A stretch of 64,000 bases of DNA from contig OY288157.1 in NCBI GenBank assembly GCA_958439195.1, forward strand, positions 186,001-250,000, in the 5' to 3' direction. Origin of the DNA: an uncultured Paracoccaceae bacterium. Its GTDB lineage: Bacteria > Pseudomonadota > Alphaproteobacteria > Rhodobacterales > Rhodobacteraceae. The notes below the pieces were generated by a model. It ran no database searches, was not told the origin of the DNA, and saw only the letters and a list, made by a program, of their open reading frames with translations. A program made the position numbers and the translations under genes. Below, in pieces: positions 16,222-24,708 of this stretch; positions within the stretch are counted from its first letter, which is position 1; every line of letters starts with the position of its first letter.

Positions 16222-16620
16222 ATGTCATTTTTAACCCGTCTGATGACTGTTGCGATGCTGACGTCGGTGCCAGTCTCGGGTTCGGCCTTTGAAATCGCCT
16301 TTAGCTGGGAAGGTCTGAAACTTTGCAACAGTGGCAATCCAGGAACGGTGCCCAGCCCGGCCTTCACGGTAAAGGATGTGCCCGATGGCACGGCCTTCAT
16401 CCGCTTCAAACTGGTGGATCGTGATGTGCCGGGGTTCAACCATGGTGGTGGCGTCGTGGCCTATGGTGGTGGCGATGTGATCGCGGCGGGACAGTTCAAG
16501 TACAAGCAGCCATGCCCGCCGGATGGTGTGCATCGCTATGAATGGACAGCGACGGCGCAAAGCAAGAAGAACGGCGGCAAGCTGGCGGTGGCCAAGGCGG
16601 TCCGTCCCTATCCGGAATAG
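16222..16620 (+). CDS. Secreted PEBP-like (YbhB/YbcL family) protein
   Basis: 132 aa. A signal peptide (MSFLTRLMTVAMLTSVPVSGSA/FE, cleavage near 22) precedes a small domain with the phosphatidylethanolamine-binding protein pattern: RFKLVDRDVPGFNHGGG corresponds to the ligand loop DPDAP, and QPCPPDGVHRYEWTATA to the family motif PCPP-G-HRY. It is shorter than E. coli YbhB, and one conserved Asp of the loop is replaced. Two Cys (about 34 and 96) may pair in the periplasm. PEBP-like proteins bind anionic or lipid ligands; function in bacteria is unclear. It lies between the beta-CASP gene and tgt, all rightward. Confidence 0.75.
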   Translation: MSFLTRLMTVAMLTSVPVSGSAFEIAFSWEGLKLCNSGNPGTVPSPAFTVKDVPDGTAFIRFKLVDRDVPGFNHGGGVVAYGGGDVIAAGQFKYKQPCPPDGVHRYEWTATAQSKKNGGKLAVAKAVRPYPE

Positions 16621-16687
16621 GCACAACCCCTCTTTCCATCCCGCACGCTTTGGCCCAAAAGGGGCCGCTTTCTGCAAGGAGTGGGCG

Positions 16688-17818
16688 ATGGCGACGGGAA
16701 TTGGCTTTACCGTTCAGGCAACCGATGGAAAGGCGCGCACTGGGGTTATCTCCACGCCGAGGGGCGACATCCGCACACCTGCCTTCATGCCCGTTGGGAC
16801 CGCCGCCACCGTCAAGGCCATGCTGCCCGAAAGCGTGCGTGCCACGGGGGCGGATATCCTGTTGGGTAACACCTACCACCTGATGCTGCGCCCCACCGCT
16901 GAACGCATCGCCCGTCTGGGCGGCCTGCACAGATTCATGAACTGGGACCGCCCGATCCTGACCGACAGTGGCGGCTTTCAGGTCATGTCGCTGGCCAGCC
17001 TTCGCAAGCTGACCGAGGAAGGCGTGCGCTTCTCATCGCATATCGACGGCTCCAAACACATGCTCTCGCCCGAACGCAGCATGGAGATCCAGAAACTCCT
17101 CGGCTCCGACATCGTCATGTGCTTTGACGAATGCCCCGCGCTTCCCGCAACCGAGGCCGAGGTGGCCAAGTCGATGCACCTGTCCATGCGATGGGCGCAA
17201 CGGTCGCGTGATGCCTTTGGCGACCGGCCGGGCCATGCGCTGTTCGGCATCATGCAGGGCGGCGTGACCCGCGATCTGCGCGAAGAGTCGGCCAAGGCGT
17301 TGACTGAAATCGGCTTTGATGGCTATGCCGTGGGCGGCCTTGCGGTGGGCGAGGGGCAAGAGGCGATGTTCGACGTGCTGAACTATGCCCCCGGCTTCCT
17401 GCCCGAAGACAAACCCCGCTATCTGATGGGCGTGGGCAAACCCGACGATATCGTGGGCGCGGTGGAACGTGGCATCGACATGATGGATTGCGTGCTGCCC
17501 TCTCGCTCGGGCCGCACAGGGCAGGCCTGGACGCGCCGGGGCCAGGTCAACATCAAGAACGCCCGCCATCAGGATGACCCACGCCCGCTGGACGCGGATT
17601 GCACCTGTCCGGCCTGCCGCAATTACAGCCGTGCCTATCTGCACCATGTGAACAAGGCCGGGGAAATCATCGCCTCGATGCTGATGACCTGGCACAATCT
17701 GCATTACTATCAGGACTTGATGCAGGGTCTGCGTGATGCCATCGCGGCCGGTCAACTTTCGGCTTTCGTGGCCGATTTCCACGCCCAAAGGGCAATGGGC
17801 GACATCGACCCGATCTAG
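16688..17818 (+). CDS. tgt: tRNA-guanine transglycosylase Tgt
   Basis: 376 aa. Exchanges G34 for preQ1 in tRNAs with GUN anticodons (Asp, Asn, His, Tyr), a step of queuosine synthesis. Visible are the substrate-binding DSGGFQVMSL, FDECPALPAT, GGLAVGEGQE and a nucleophile region CVLPSRSGRTGQAWTRRG. The zinc site is CTCPACRNYSRAYLHH near 315-330. ATG 16688 is used: AAGGAG lies 6-11 nt upstream and family sequence starts there; the frame extends upstream only as a shadow of the PEBP-like gene. Its stop overlaps the stop of the converging Crp-like gene by 3 bases. QueA, the next enzyme, is at 48044. Confidence 0.96.
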   Translation: MATGIGFTVQATDGKARTGVISTPRGDIRTPAFMPVGTAATVKAMLPESVRATGADILLGNTYHLMLRPTAERIARLGGLHRFMNWDRPILTDSGGFQVMSLASLRKLTEEGVRFSSHIDGSKHMLSPERSMEIQKLLGSDIVMCFDECPALPATEAEVAKSMHLSMRWAQRSRDAFGDRPGHALFGIMQGGVTRDLREESAKALTEIGFDGYAVGGLAVGEGQEAMFDVLNYAPGFLPEDKPRYLMGVGKPDDIVGAVERGIDMMDCVLPSRSGRTGQAWTRRGQVNIKNARHQDDPRPLDADCTCPACRNYSRAYLHHVNKAGEIIASMLMTWHNLHYYQDLMQGLRDAIAAGQLSAFVADFHAQRAMGDIDPI

Positions 17819-18390
17819 GCCACACGCCGCTTGATCCGGCTGAACGCCACCGGCGTCACCCCCAAAAACCGCGCCACATCCCCCTGTGGCAACCGGGCCA
17901 GCGCCGCCGGGGCATTGGCCCGCAATGCACGATAGCGGGCTTCGGGCGTCTGCACCAACAGCGCCGCCTCGCGCGCCTGTTTGCGGGCCAGAACCCAGGC
18001 GGCAAAGTCATCATATGCGGCACGTAACCCTGCATCCCCGGCCACCGCCTCCATCACGAACGGCCGGGGCAGGCGGATGATCTGGCAGGGTTCCAGACAG
18101 TCCGCCCCATAACTCTCGCCCGGCCCGGCATCGCTGGCCCCCCGACCGGAAAACACCCCCCGATCCAGGATGAAGCTCTTGATCCAGGCATCACCGCCTT
18201 GCGTGATGTAGACCAGCTTCACCAGCCCCGACAGCAACAGGAACACATCCGCCGTCTCATCCCCCGGCGCAAAGACCGCAGCCCCCTTTGGCAGATCGCG
18301 TGGCGACCACAGCCGCGCCGCCTCGGCCCTTGGCCGCAAGGCATCAATCAAGGAAGGCGCGGCTGATCCCGTCTCTAAACCCAGGTTCAT
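17815..18390 (-). CDS. Crp/Fnr-family transcription regulator
   Basis: 191 aa. A cyclic-nucleotide-binding-like beta barrel (about 15-120; PKGAAVFAPGDETADVFLLLSGLVKL) is followed by the dimer helix and a short C-terminal helix-turn-helix (LPQGDVARFLGVTPVAFSRIKRR). The N-terminal cysteine cluster of oxygen-sensing FNR is absent; only one Cys pair region (GADCLEPCQI) occurs in the barrel, so an Fe-S sensor of FNR type is unlikely and the ligand is unknown. I chose ATG 18390, since an upstream extension has no family sequence. It is divergent from the SDR gene with 56 bp between, so it probably regulates that gene and itself. Confidence 0.85.
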   Translation of the reverse strand: MNLGLETGSAAPSLIDALRPRAEAARLWSPRDLPKGAAVFAPGDETADVFLLLSGLVKLVYITQGGDAWIKSFILDRGVFSGRGASDAGPGESYGADCLEPCQIIRLPRPFVMEAVAGDAGLRAAYDDFAAWVLARKQAREAALLVQTPEARYRALRANAPAALARLPQGDVARFLGVTPVAFSRIKRRVA

Positions 18391-18446
18391 GACTGCCACT
18401 CCGATGATGCCTATCCAAGGTGCGGAAATCTGGACCAGAGGCAACC

Positions 18447-19193
18447 ATGTCAACCCCGTTCTCCCATCCGCCGCTTTCGCAACCGACAACTGTCCTGCTG
18501 ACTGGGGCCACGTCGGGCATCGGCGCGGCCCTGCTGCGCCGCTTGCTGGCCCAGGGCCACAGCGTCATCGCCCTGTCACGCAGCGCCGCCTACCTGCCCG
18601 CGCAACCGGGCCTTATCGCCATCAGCGCCGATCTGACCGACCTGCCTGCCATACCCGCGCTGGCACATCGGTTGATCGCAGACCACCCGGCGCTTTCGGT
18701 GCTGATCAACAATGCCGCCGTCCAGCACGCCCATGCCCTGACAGACCCCGCCTCAACCCCTGCAAGGCTGATCGAGGAAGCCACGCTGAACCTTGCGGCC
18801 CCGGCGCTTCTGACACAGGCGCTGCTGCCACACCTCATGGCGCAACGCGGCGGGGCCATCGTCAACCTGTCATCCGGCCTTGCGATCTTTCCCAAACAGC
18901 AGGGCGGGCTTTACTCCGCCACCAAGGCAGGGTTGTCGTCCTTCACCACAACCCTGCGCTGGCAGGTGGAAGGCGCGCCCTTGTTGGTGACAGAGGTTGT
19001 CCTTCCCCTTGTCGATACCCCGATGACCGCAGGCAGGGGCAAGGGCAAGATCACCGCCGACCACGCGGCACGGGCCATCCTCGACGGCATCACCGCCCGT
19101 CGCAGCATCCTGCGAATTGGGGCCGCCCGCGCCCTTCCGCTGATTGCGGCGCTGGCCCCGTGGATGGGCCGCCGCCTGTTGCGCAGGGCATAG
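18447..19193 (+). CDS. Short-chain dehydrogenase/reductase (SDR)
   Basis: 248 aa classical SDR. The cofactor motif TGATSGIG lies at about 19-26, NNAA at about 90-93, catalytic Ser in IVNLSSG (about 141), and YSATK with Tyr/Lys at about 155 and 159. The proximal loop after the first strand has SRSAAYLPAQ, suggesting NADP preference, an inference. The C-terminal half (EVVLPLVDTPMTAGRGKGKITADHAARAILDGI) resembles DltE-like SDRs. The substrate is unknown. It follows the divergent Crp/Fnr regulator, and a VTT membrane protein begins 18 bp after its stop. Confidence 0.85.
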   Translation: MSTPFSHPPLSQPTTVLLTGATSGIGAALLRRLLAQGHSVIALSRSAAYLPAQPGLIAISADLTDLPAIPALAHRLIADHPALSVLINNAAVQHAHALTDPASTPARLIEEATLNLAAPALLTQALLPHLMAQRGGAIVNLSSGLAIFPKQQGGLYSATKAGLSSFTTTLRWQVEGAPLLVTEVVLPLVDTPMTAGRGKGKITADHAARAILDGITARRSILRIGAARALPLIAALAPWMGRRLLRRA

Positions 19194-19211
19194 GAAAGGG
19201 GGCGAAAGGCC

Positions 19212-19856
19212 ATGAAAGACCTTATCCGCATCGGCCTGATCCTTGGCCTTGCTTTCGCGTCGACCTTCCTTTTGGTCCGGGCCTTCGATCTGGTGCCGGA
19301 ACAAGGCGTCATCACCTGGCTTCAAGGCTTGCGTGACATCCATAGCGGCTGGCTGATGGCCGGGGTGATCGCGCTCCTCCTTCTTGATCTGCTGATCGCC
19401 GTGCCCACCATGACCACGATCCTGATCGCGGGCTGGTTGCTTGGTCCCGGTCTCGGCGGGCTGACCGCTGCCACCGGCCTGATGCTGATGGGCGGTATCG
19501 GCTACGGCCTCGGGCGTGGTCTGGGCCGCCCGGCCCTGAAATGCCTGTTCAAAGACCCCGCCCGCCTTGCCGATCTTGAATCCGCCTTCGCCCGCAATGA
19601 TCTGTTGACCCTCGCGGTCTGTCAGGCGGTCCCGATCCTGCCGGAATTATCGGCCACACTTGCCGGTATCGCCCGGATGAACCCCGTCCGCTTTGCCCTT
19701 GGCTACGGCCTTGGCGTCATTCCCTTCGCCTTCATCCTGGCCGCGGGCGGGGCCGCCTCCACCCCCTCTGACCCGCGCCCCGCGATCCTGACCGCCATCT
19801 TCACCACCGTCACCCTGCTGGGCCTTTGGAAGATCCTGCTGCGCCGTCGCCCATGA
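19212..19856 (+). CDS. VTT-domain (TVP38/TMEM64, DedA-related) membrane protein
   Basis: 214 aa with a VTT (formerly SNARE-associated) domain. Hydrophobic segments are at about 5-22, 48-70, 74-92, 96-110, 155-172 and 190-207. The family signature is seen in LLIAVPTMTTILIAGWLLGPGLGG and in the Gly-rich re-entrant GGIGYGLGRGLGR, with a second re-entrant region QAVPILPELSATLAGI. Related proteins act in envelope lipid scrambling or undecaprenyl phosphate recycling (DedA family), but this branch is uncharacterised. The 18-bp gap after the SDR suggests one operon, perhaps under the Crp/Fnr regulator. Confidence 0.82.
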   Translation: MKDLIRIGLILGLAFASTFLLVRAFDLVPEQGVITWLQGLRDIHSGWLMAGVIALLLLDLLIAVPTMTTILIAGWLLGPGLGGLTAATGLMLMGGIGYGLGRGLGRPALKCLFKDPARLADLESAFARNDLLTLAVCQAVPILPELSATLAGIARMNPVRFALGYGLGVIPFAFILAAGGAASTPSDPRPAILTAIFTTVTLLGLWKILLRRRP

Positions 19857-20099
19857 TCCGGCACGATCCCTGCACGTCGCCCGCCATGCACCAACCCGCC
19901 CGCCGCGACCAAGATCGCCCCGCCCATCAGACCAAAGCCCGCTTGCCCCCGCCCACAGGCAGGCGCATCATGGAAACAAGTTGACGTGAAGGCGTGGTTG
20001 ACTCGCCCCCGCTGGACCACCAGATATGGATACCACAGGGGAAGGCCAAGCGTTGCCAAAGATTGGGGCCGGTGCCTTCCTGCCAGACAAGGAAACAAG

Positions 20100-22508
20100 A
20101 TGAGCGATTCCCTTTCCCCCAGCTATCCGGTGCTGCCGCTCCGCGATATCGTGGTCTTTCCGCACATGATTGTCCCGCTCTTTGTTGGACGCGAAAAATC
20201 CGTGCGCGCCCTGGAAGAGGTGATGGCCGATGACCGCCAGATCCTGCTGTCCAGCCAGATTGACCCGTCCGTCGATGATCCCGGCACCGATCAGATCTAC
20301 CGCGTTGGCGTGCTGGCCAATGTGCTGCAACTGCTGAAGCTGCCCGATGGCACCGTCAAGGTGCTGGTCGAAGGCAAGACCCGCATCAAGATCACCAATT
20401 TCCTGCCCAATGACCGCTTCTTCGAGGCGCATGTCGAACCCCTGACGGAATCGCTGGGCGACAAGGCATCTGTCGATGCCCTGATCCGCGCCGTGGCCGA
20501 GGAATTCGAACGCTACGCCAAGATCAAGAAGAACATCCCCGAAGAGGCGCTTGCCGCCGTTGCCGAAACCCGCGAACCGGCCCGTCTGGCCGATCTGGTG
20601 GCTGGCCATCTGGGGATCGAGGTCGGTCAGAAACAGGAACTTCTGGAAACGCTTGAAGTGTCTGAGCGGCTGGAAAAGGTCTATGGCCAGATGCAGGGCG
20701 AAATGTCCGTCCTGCAAGTGGAGAAAAAGATCAAATCCCGCGTCAAGACCCAGATGGAAAAGACCCAGCGGGAATATTACCTGAACGAACAGATGAAGGC
20801 GATCCAGCGCGAGCTGGGCGATGGCGAAGAAGGCCAGAACGAAATCGCCGAACTCGAAGAGCGTATCCGCAAGACCCAGTTTTCCAAGGAAGCCCGCGAC
20901 AAGGCCGAGGCAGAGCTGAAAAAGCTCAAGTCCATGTCGCCCATGTCGGCCGAGGCGACCGTGGTGCGCAACTATCTTGACTGGCTTCTGGGCGTGCCGT
21001 GGGGCGTGAAATCCCGCGTCAAGAAAGACCTGTTCAAAAGCCAGGAGGTTCTCGACAAGGACCATTACGGCCTGGAAAAGGTCAAGGAACGCATCGTCGA
21101 ATACCTTGCCGTTCAGGCCCGCAGCGCGAAACTGAAAGGCCCGATCCTCTGCCTCGTCGGCCCCCCCGGCGTGGGTAAAACCTCGCTTGGCCGGTCGGTC
21201 GCCAAGGCCACGGGGCGCGAATTCATCCGCATCAGCCTCGGCGGTGTGCGCGACGAATCCGAAATCCGCGGCCATCGGCGCACCTATATCGGCTCCATGC
21301 CCGGCAAGATCATTCAGGCGCTGAAAAAGGCGAAAACCACCAACCCGCTGATCCTGTTGGATGAAATCGACAAGATGGGGCAGGATTTCCGGGGCGACCC
21401 GGCCTCTGCCATGCTCGAGGTGCTGGACCCAGAACAGAACGCCACCTTCGTGGACCACTACCTTGAGGTGGAATACGATCTGTCCAACGTGATGTTCATC
21501 ACCACGGCGAACTCCTACAACATGCCCGGCCCTCTGCTGGACCGGATGGAGATCATTTCGCTGGCGGGCTACACCGAAGACGAAAAACGCGAAATCGCCA
21601 AACAGCACCTCATCCCCAAGCAGATCACCAACCACGGTCTGCGCAAGGGTGAATTCAAGATCACGGATGCAGCATTGGCCGAAATGATCCGCACCTACAC
21701 CCGCGAAGCGGGGGTGCGGAATCTGGAACGCGAAATCGCCAAACTGGCCCGCAAGGCGGTTACGGAAATCGTCAAGAAGAAAGGCACCGCCGTCGAGGTG
21801 ACGCCCGAAAAACTTGAAGAATATCTGGGCGTCAAACGCTTCCGCTATGGTCTGGCCGAAAAAGAGGATCAGGTCGGTGTCGTCACCGGTCTGGCCTGGA
21901 CATCGGTCGGCGGCGATCTTCTGTCGATCGAGGCGCTCAAGCTGCCTGGCAAGGGCCGCATGAAGACCACCGGCAAACTTGGCGACGTGATGAAGGAATC
22001 GATCGAGGCGGCGGCCTCTTACGTCCGCTCCATCAGCCCCGAGCTTGGGGTGAAGCCGCCGAAATTCGAAGCGATCGACATCCACGTCCACGTCCCCGAA
22101 GGTGCCACACCGAAAGACGGCCCCTCGGCTGGTCTGGCCATGGTCACTTCCATCGTTTCGGTGCTGACGGGCATTCCCGTCCGCAAGGACATCGCCATGA
22201 CCGGCGAGGTCACGTTGCGCGGCAACGCGCTGGCCATCGGCGGGCTAAAGGAAAAGCTGCTGGCCGCCCTGCGTGGCGGGATCAAGACGGTTCTGATCCC
22301 GGAAGAAAACGCCAAGGATCTGACCGAGATTCCGGCCAACGTCCGTGAAGGGTTGACCATCATTCCGGTCAGCCACGTGAAAGAGGTGCTCAAGCTGGCC
22401 CTTGTCCGCGCCCCCGAACCGGTGGAATGGGACGAGGCGGCAGAAGAAGCCGCCGCCGCAGCCGCCAAGGCCGCGGCCGAGGCAAGCCGTTCGCAAGTGG
22501 CCCACTAG
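20100..22508 (+). CDS. lon: ATP-dependent protease Lon
   Basis: 802 aa, normal length. N-terminal LON substrate-binding domain (about 9-205), coiled region (about 210-300), AAA+ domain with Walker A GPPGVGKTS (about 354-362) and Walker B LILLDEIDK, sensor region NVMFITTANS, then the Ser-Lys protease domain with nucleophile S676 (KDGPSAGLAM) and K719 (GGLKEKLL). The Ala-rich tail (EEAAAAAAKAAAEASRS) is unusual in composition. Lon degrades misfolded and regulatory proteins. ATG 20100 has AAGGAAAC upstream. I could not identify a convincing heat-shock promoter in the 243-bp gap before it. A terminator follows the stop. Confidence 0.97.
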   Translation: MSDSLSPSYPVLPLRDIVVFPHMIVPLFVGREKSVRALEEVMADDRQILLSSQIDPSVDDPGTDQIYRVGVLANVLQLLKLPDGTVKVLVEGKTRIKITNFLPNDRFFEAHVEPLTESLGDKASVDALIRAVAEEFERYAKIKKNIPEEALAAVAETREPARLADLVAGHLGIEVGQKQELLETLEVSERLEKVYGQMQGEMSVLQVEKKIKSRVKTQMEKTQREYYLNEQMKAIQRELGDGEEGQNEIAELEERIRKTQFSKEARDKAEAELKKLKSMSPMSAEATVVRNYLDWLLGVPWGVKSRVKKDLFKSQEVLDKDHYGLEKVKERIVEYLAVQARSAKLKGPILCLVGPPGVGKTSLGRSVAKATGREFIRISLGGVRDESEIRGHRRTYIGSMPGKIIQALKKAKTTNPLILLDEIDKMGQDFRGDPASAMLEVLDPEQNATFVDHYLEVEYDLSNVMFITTANSYNMPGPLLDRMEIISLAGYTEDEKREIAKQHLIPKQITNHGLRKGEFKITDAALAEMIRTYTREAGVRNLEREIAKLARKAVTEIVKKKGTAVEVTPEKLEEYLGVKRFRYGLAEKEDQVGVVTGLAWTSVGGDLLSIEALKLPGKGRMKTTGKLGDVMKESIEAAASYVRSISPELGVKPPKFEAIDIHVHVPEGATPKDGPSAGLAMVTSIVSVLTGIPVRKDIAMTGEVTLRGNALAIGGLKEKLLAALRGGIKTVLIPEENAKDLTEIPANVREGLTIIPVSHVKEVLKLALVRAPEPVEWDEAAEEAAAAAAKAAAEASRSQVAH

Positions 22509-22541
22509 GCCAGACGGCAAGGCATCTGAAAAACAGGGCAG

Positions 22542-22567
22542 GGGGCGCGGCACAACCGCGCCCCTTT
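22542..22567 (+). terminator. Intrinsic terminator of lon
   Basis: Stem GGGGCGCGG (22542-22550), loop CACAA, CCGCGCCCC (22556-22564), then TTT. It lies 33 bp after the lon stop. The stem is strong, with a short T-tract. Confidence 0.75.
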
Positions 22568-22758
22568 GCACATCAAAGGCCCCATCACGGATCCGGGCGC
22601 TGCCCCCCATTCGTTTGACCAATGCCCGCCGTTTTCCTGCCCCAAGGTTGAAAAATTGCATGACGCTGCAACAGCAAAGGTGGAAACGCCCATCCAAGCT
22701 GGATAGGGTGGCATATCGAAATCAGGTCGTCCCCGACCAGCAACAGGGCAGTATCGTA

Positions 22759-23262
22759 ATGGCTATCAGTTCCGCCAAGAAACCCGGCGCCAAACCAGCG
22801 GCGAAACCAATCGCAAAAGCAGCCCCAAAGGCCGCGATCACTGCGCCAAAGGCCCCTGCGCCACAGGTTCCGGCGCCAAAGGCTCTTGTGCCTGACACGG
22901 CGTCAACGGCCCCGGAAGCGGTGATCCTTGAAACCATCACGTCAGAAAATATCGACAAGGCCGCCCGCATCGCCGCACCGCAGGTCAAGAAGAAGGAACT
23001 TATCGCCCGCGTCGTCGCCGCGCTTGACGGCAAGAAAAAGGGGGGCGTGAAAGAGATCGTCGAAGCCACTCTCGAAACGCTCGGCGCGGCGCTGCAAAAG
23101 GGCGAATCCCTCAACCTGCCGCCACTTGGCCATGCCCGTGTGGCACGGCAAAAGGGCGAAGGCACATCCTCCCTTACCACCGTCCGCCTGCGTGGCGCGG
23201 GGATGAAGAATGCCCCGAAAGGCGGCAAACAGACCCTTGCAGAGCCTGGCGAAGACGACTAA
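22759..23262 (+). CDS. HU-family DNA-binding protein with Lys/Ala/Pro-rich N-terminal tail
   Basis: 167 aa, against about 90 for ordinary HU. Residues 1-50 are a low-complexity tail of AKP/APK repeats like eukaryotic H1 or bacterial AlgP/HctB tails. Residues about 70-150 are an HU/IHF-like domain: KKKELIARVVAALDGKKKGGVKEIVEATLETL, GESLNLPPLGHARVARQKG, ending in a basic then acidic tail. The usual HU DNA-arm sequence is only partly recognisable, so the fold is inferred. It sits between lon and tRNA-Val, where other Rhodobacterales carry hupB. ATG 22759 has only a weak ribosome site. The open frame upstream to 22402 is a lon shadow. Confidence 0.75.
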   Translation: MAISSAKKPGAKPAAKPIAKAAPKAAITAPKAPAPQVPAPKALVPDTASTAPEAVILETITSENIDKAARIAAPQVKKKELIARVVAALDGKKKGGVKEIVEATLETLGAALQKGESLNLPPLGHARVARQKGEGTSSLTTVRLRGAGMKNAPKGGKQTLAEPGEDD

Positions 23263-23275
23263 ACACCGCCGCATC

Positions 23276-23350
23276 GGGCGATTAGCTCAGCGGTAGAGCG
23301 CTTCGTTCACATCGAAGATGTCAGCGGTTCAAATCCGTTATCGCCCACCA
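23276..23350 (+). tRNA. tRNA-Val (anticodon CAC)
   Basis: 75 nt including encoded CCA. Acceptor GGGCGAT pairs with ATCGCCC. The D-arm is GCTCAGCGGTAGAGC, the anticodon arm CTTCG-TTCACAT-CGAAG gives anticodon CAC (codon GUG), and the T-loop is TTCAAAT. It begins 13 bp after the HU stop. Confidence 0.97.
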
Positions 23351-23364
23351 TCATTGCCTTGAAG

Positions 23365-23398
23365 CGCCTCGGGTTCATCCCCGGGGCGTTCTGGTTTT
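23365..23398 (+). terminator. Probable terminator after tRNA-Val(CAC)
   Basis: Stem CGCCTCGGG (23365-23373), loop TTCATC, CCCGGGGCG (23380-23388), with one G-T pair, followed by T-rich TTCTGGTTTT. It lies 14 bp after the tRNA. Confidence 0.6.
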
Positions 23399-23518
23399 CA
23401 ACAGGTGGCACGGCGGGCGCTGGGGCGAAGCCCCGCGACAGTCGGGGCATCATCCGCGCCCACCACGCGCCTTTCCCCTTGCCGCCAACCCGCACCTTGC
23501 GCTAAAGGCTGCGGCGGC

Positions 23519-23594
23519 GGGCGGTTAGCTCAGTTGGTAGAGCGTCTCGTTTACACCGAGAATGTCGGGGGTTCGAGTCCCTCACCGCCCACCA
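23519..23594 (+). tRNA. tRNA-Val (anticodon TAC)
   Basis: 76 nt including encoded CCA. Acceptor GGGCGGT pairs with ACCGCCC. The D-arm is GCTCAGTTGGTAGAGC, anticodon arm TCTCG-TTTACAC-CGAGA gives TAC, and the T-loop is TTCGAGT. It is a different isoacceptor from the upstream tRNA-Val, not a copy. A pyrimidine-rich run (CTTTCCCTTTCCTTTTCCCC) follows directly. Confidence 0.97.
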
Positions 23595-23667
23595 CTTTCC
23601 CTTTCCTTTTCCCCTGGCTTCCTGTTGAAACGTCACACAGGAACAGGGCCGAACCAGGAAAGCCGTG

Positions 23668-24708
23668 ATGACCTTTGCCCCCCTTGGCCCGCTTCTCGAC
23701 AGCCCCCCGCCAGAGTTCCCGGCAGATCAGGTGGCCCAATGGGCCGCAGTCCATTGGGGCCTGACCGGCACCCTTGCCACGCTGACATCGGAACGTGACC
23801 TGAACCACCGTCTGGATACGGCGGATGGACGTTTCGTGTTAAAGATCGCCAATCTTGCCGAACCCCCGGCGATGACCCGCTTTCAGAACCGCGCCCTGCG
23901 CCATGCAGCGGCGCGCGACCCCGCGCTTCCCATCCCGCGCGTGGTCCCATCCCTGGCCGGGACCGATGACGTCGCCCTTCCCACCGGCCACCTGATGCGC
24001 ATCCTGACATGGGTGAACGGCGCGCCACTGGCCATCCTGCCACCCAGCCTGCCGCATCACCACGCTCGTGCTATCGGCGTGGCCCGCCTGGGGGCGCGGC
24101 TGGCCTGCGCGCTGCGGGGCTTTGCCGACCCTGCCGCCGATCATGTCCTGCAATGGGATATAAAACACGCCGCCGCCCTGCGCCCGCTCTTGCCGCACAT
24201 CACCGATGCCACCCTACGCGCGCTGGCAACCGATACATTGGACCGGTTCGACAGCAGTGTCGCCCCCGCGTTGCCCCGCCTGCGCTGGCAGGTGATCCAC
24301 GGCGATCTGAACCCCCACAACCTGTTGGGCGACCCCGACCATCCAAACCGCGTCACCGGCATCCTCGACTTTGGCGACATGGTCCACACGCCCCTGATCT
24401 GCGACCTTGCCATCGCCGCCGCCTATTGCATCGACCCTGCCGATCCCGCCGCCTCGCTGGCTGCCTTTACCGCCGCATGGGCCGAAGAATGCCCCCTCAC
24501 CGCGCCCGAGCGCGCGCTGATCCCCGATCTTGTTGCCGCCCGCATGGTCACAACGCTGGCCATCACCAGCTTTCGGGCAGCCCGCTATCCGGAAAACGCG
24601 CCCTATATCCTGCGCAACTTCCCCTCTGCCGCCGCGGGCCTGACCGCGCTCGCCGCAACAGACCCTGCAACCCTTGCCAAAGCAACAGCCGGACTGGATG
24701 CCCCATGA
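23668..24708 (+). CDS. Aminoglycoside-phosphotransferase-fold kinase (hydroxylysine-kinase-like)
   Basis: 346 aa with the APH/choline-kinase fold. An N-lobe strand FVLKIAN (about 54-60) carries the ATP-binding Lys, the catalytic Brenner motif is VIHGDLNPHNLL (Asp about 213), and the metal site is GILDFGDM (about 232-239). The family includes AGPHD1 (hydroxylysine kinase) and homoserine kinase ThrB2-like enzymes. It is translationally coupled (ATGA overlap) to a class III enzyme of the phospho-lyase branch. In animals and in fused bacterial proteins, AGPHD1 and such phospho-lyases act in sequence on hydroxylysine. That makes an amino-alcohol kinase role likely; the exact substrate is unknown. 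ATG 23668 follows CAGGAA. Confidence 0.78.
   Translation: MTFAPLGPLLDSPPPEFPADQVAQWAAVHWGLTGTLATLTSERDLNHRLDTADGRFVLKIANLAEPPAMTRFQNRALRHAAARDPALPIPRVVPSLAGTDDVALPTGHLMRILTWVNGAPLAILPPSLPHHHARAIGVARLGARLACALRGFADPAADHVLQWDIKHAAALRPLLPHITDATLRALATDTLDRFDSSVAPALPRLRWQVIHGDLNPHNLLGDPDHPNRVTGILDFGDMVHTPLICDLAIAAAYCIDPADPAASLAAFTAAWAEECPLTAPERALIPDLVAARMVTTLAITSFRAARYPENAPYILRNFPSAAAGLTALAATDPATLAKATAGLDAP

Noticed and set aside
19857..20099. Heat-shock (RpoH) promoter before lon
   Set aside because: CTTG and TTGACT-like hexamers exist, but no -10 element with acceptable spacing was found, so no promoter is claimed.
19968..22091. 707-aa leftward open frame opposite lon
   Set aside because: Fully antisense to lon, with a composition (His/Asp/Gly/Phe) that mirrors lon codons; no family features.
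23276..23594. Tandem duplication of tRNA-Val
   Set aside because: The two have different anticodons (CAC and TAC) and diverged arms, so they are separate isoacceptors, not copies.
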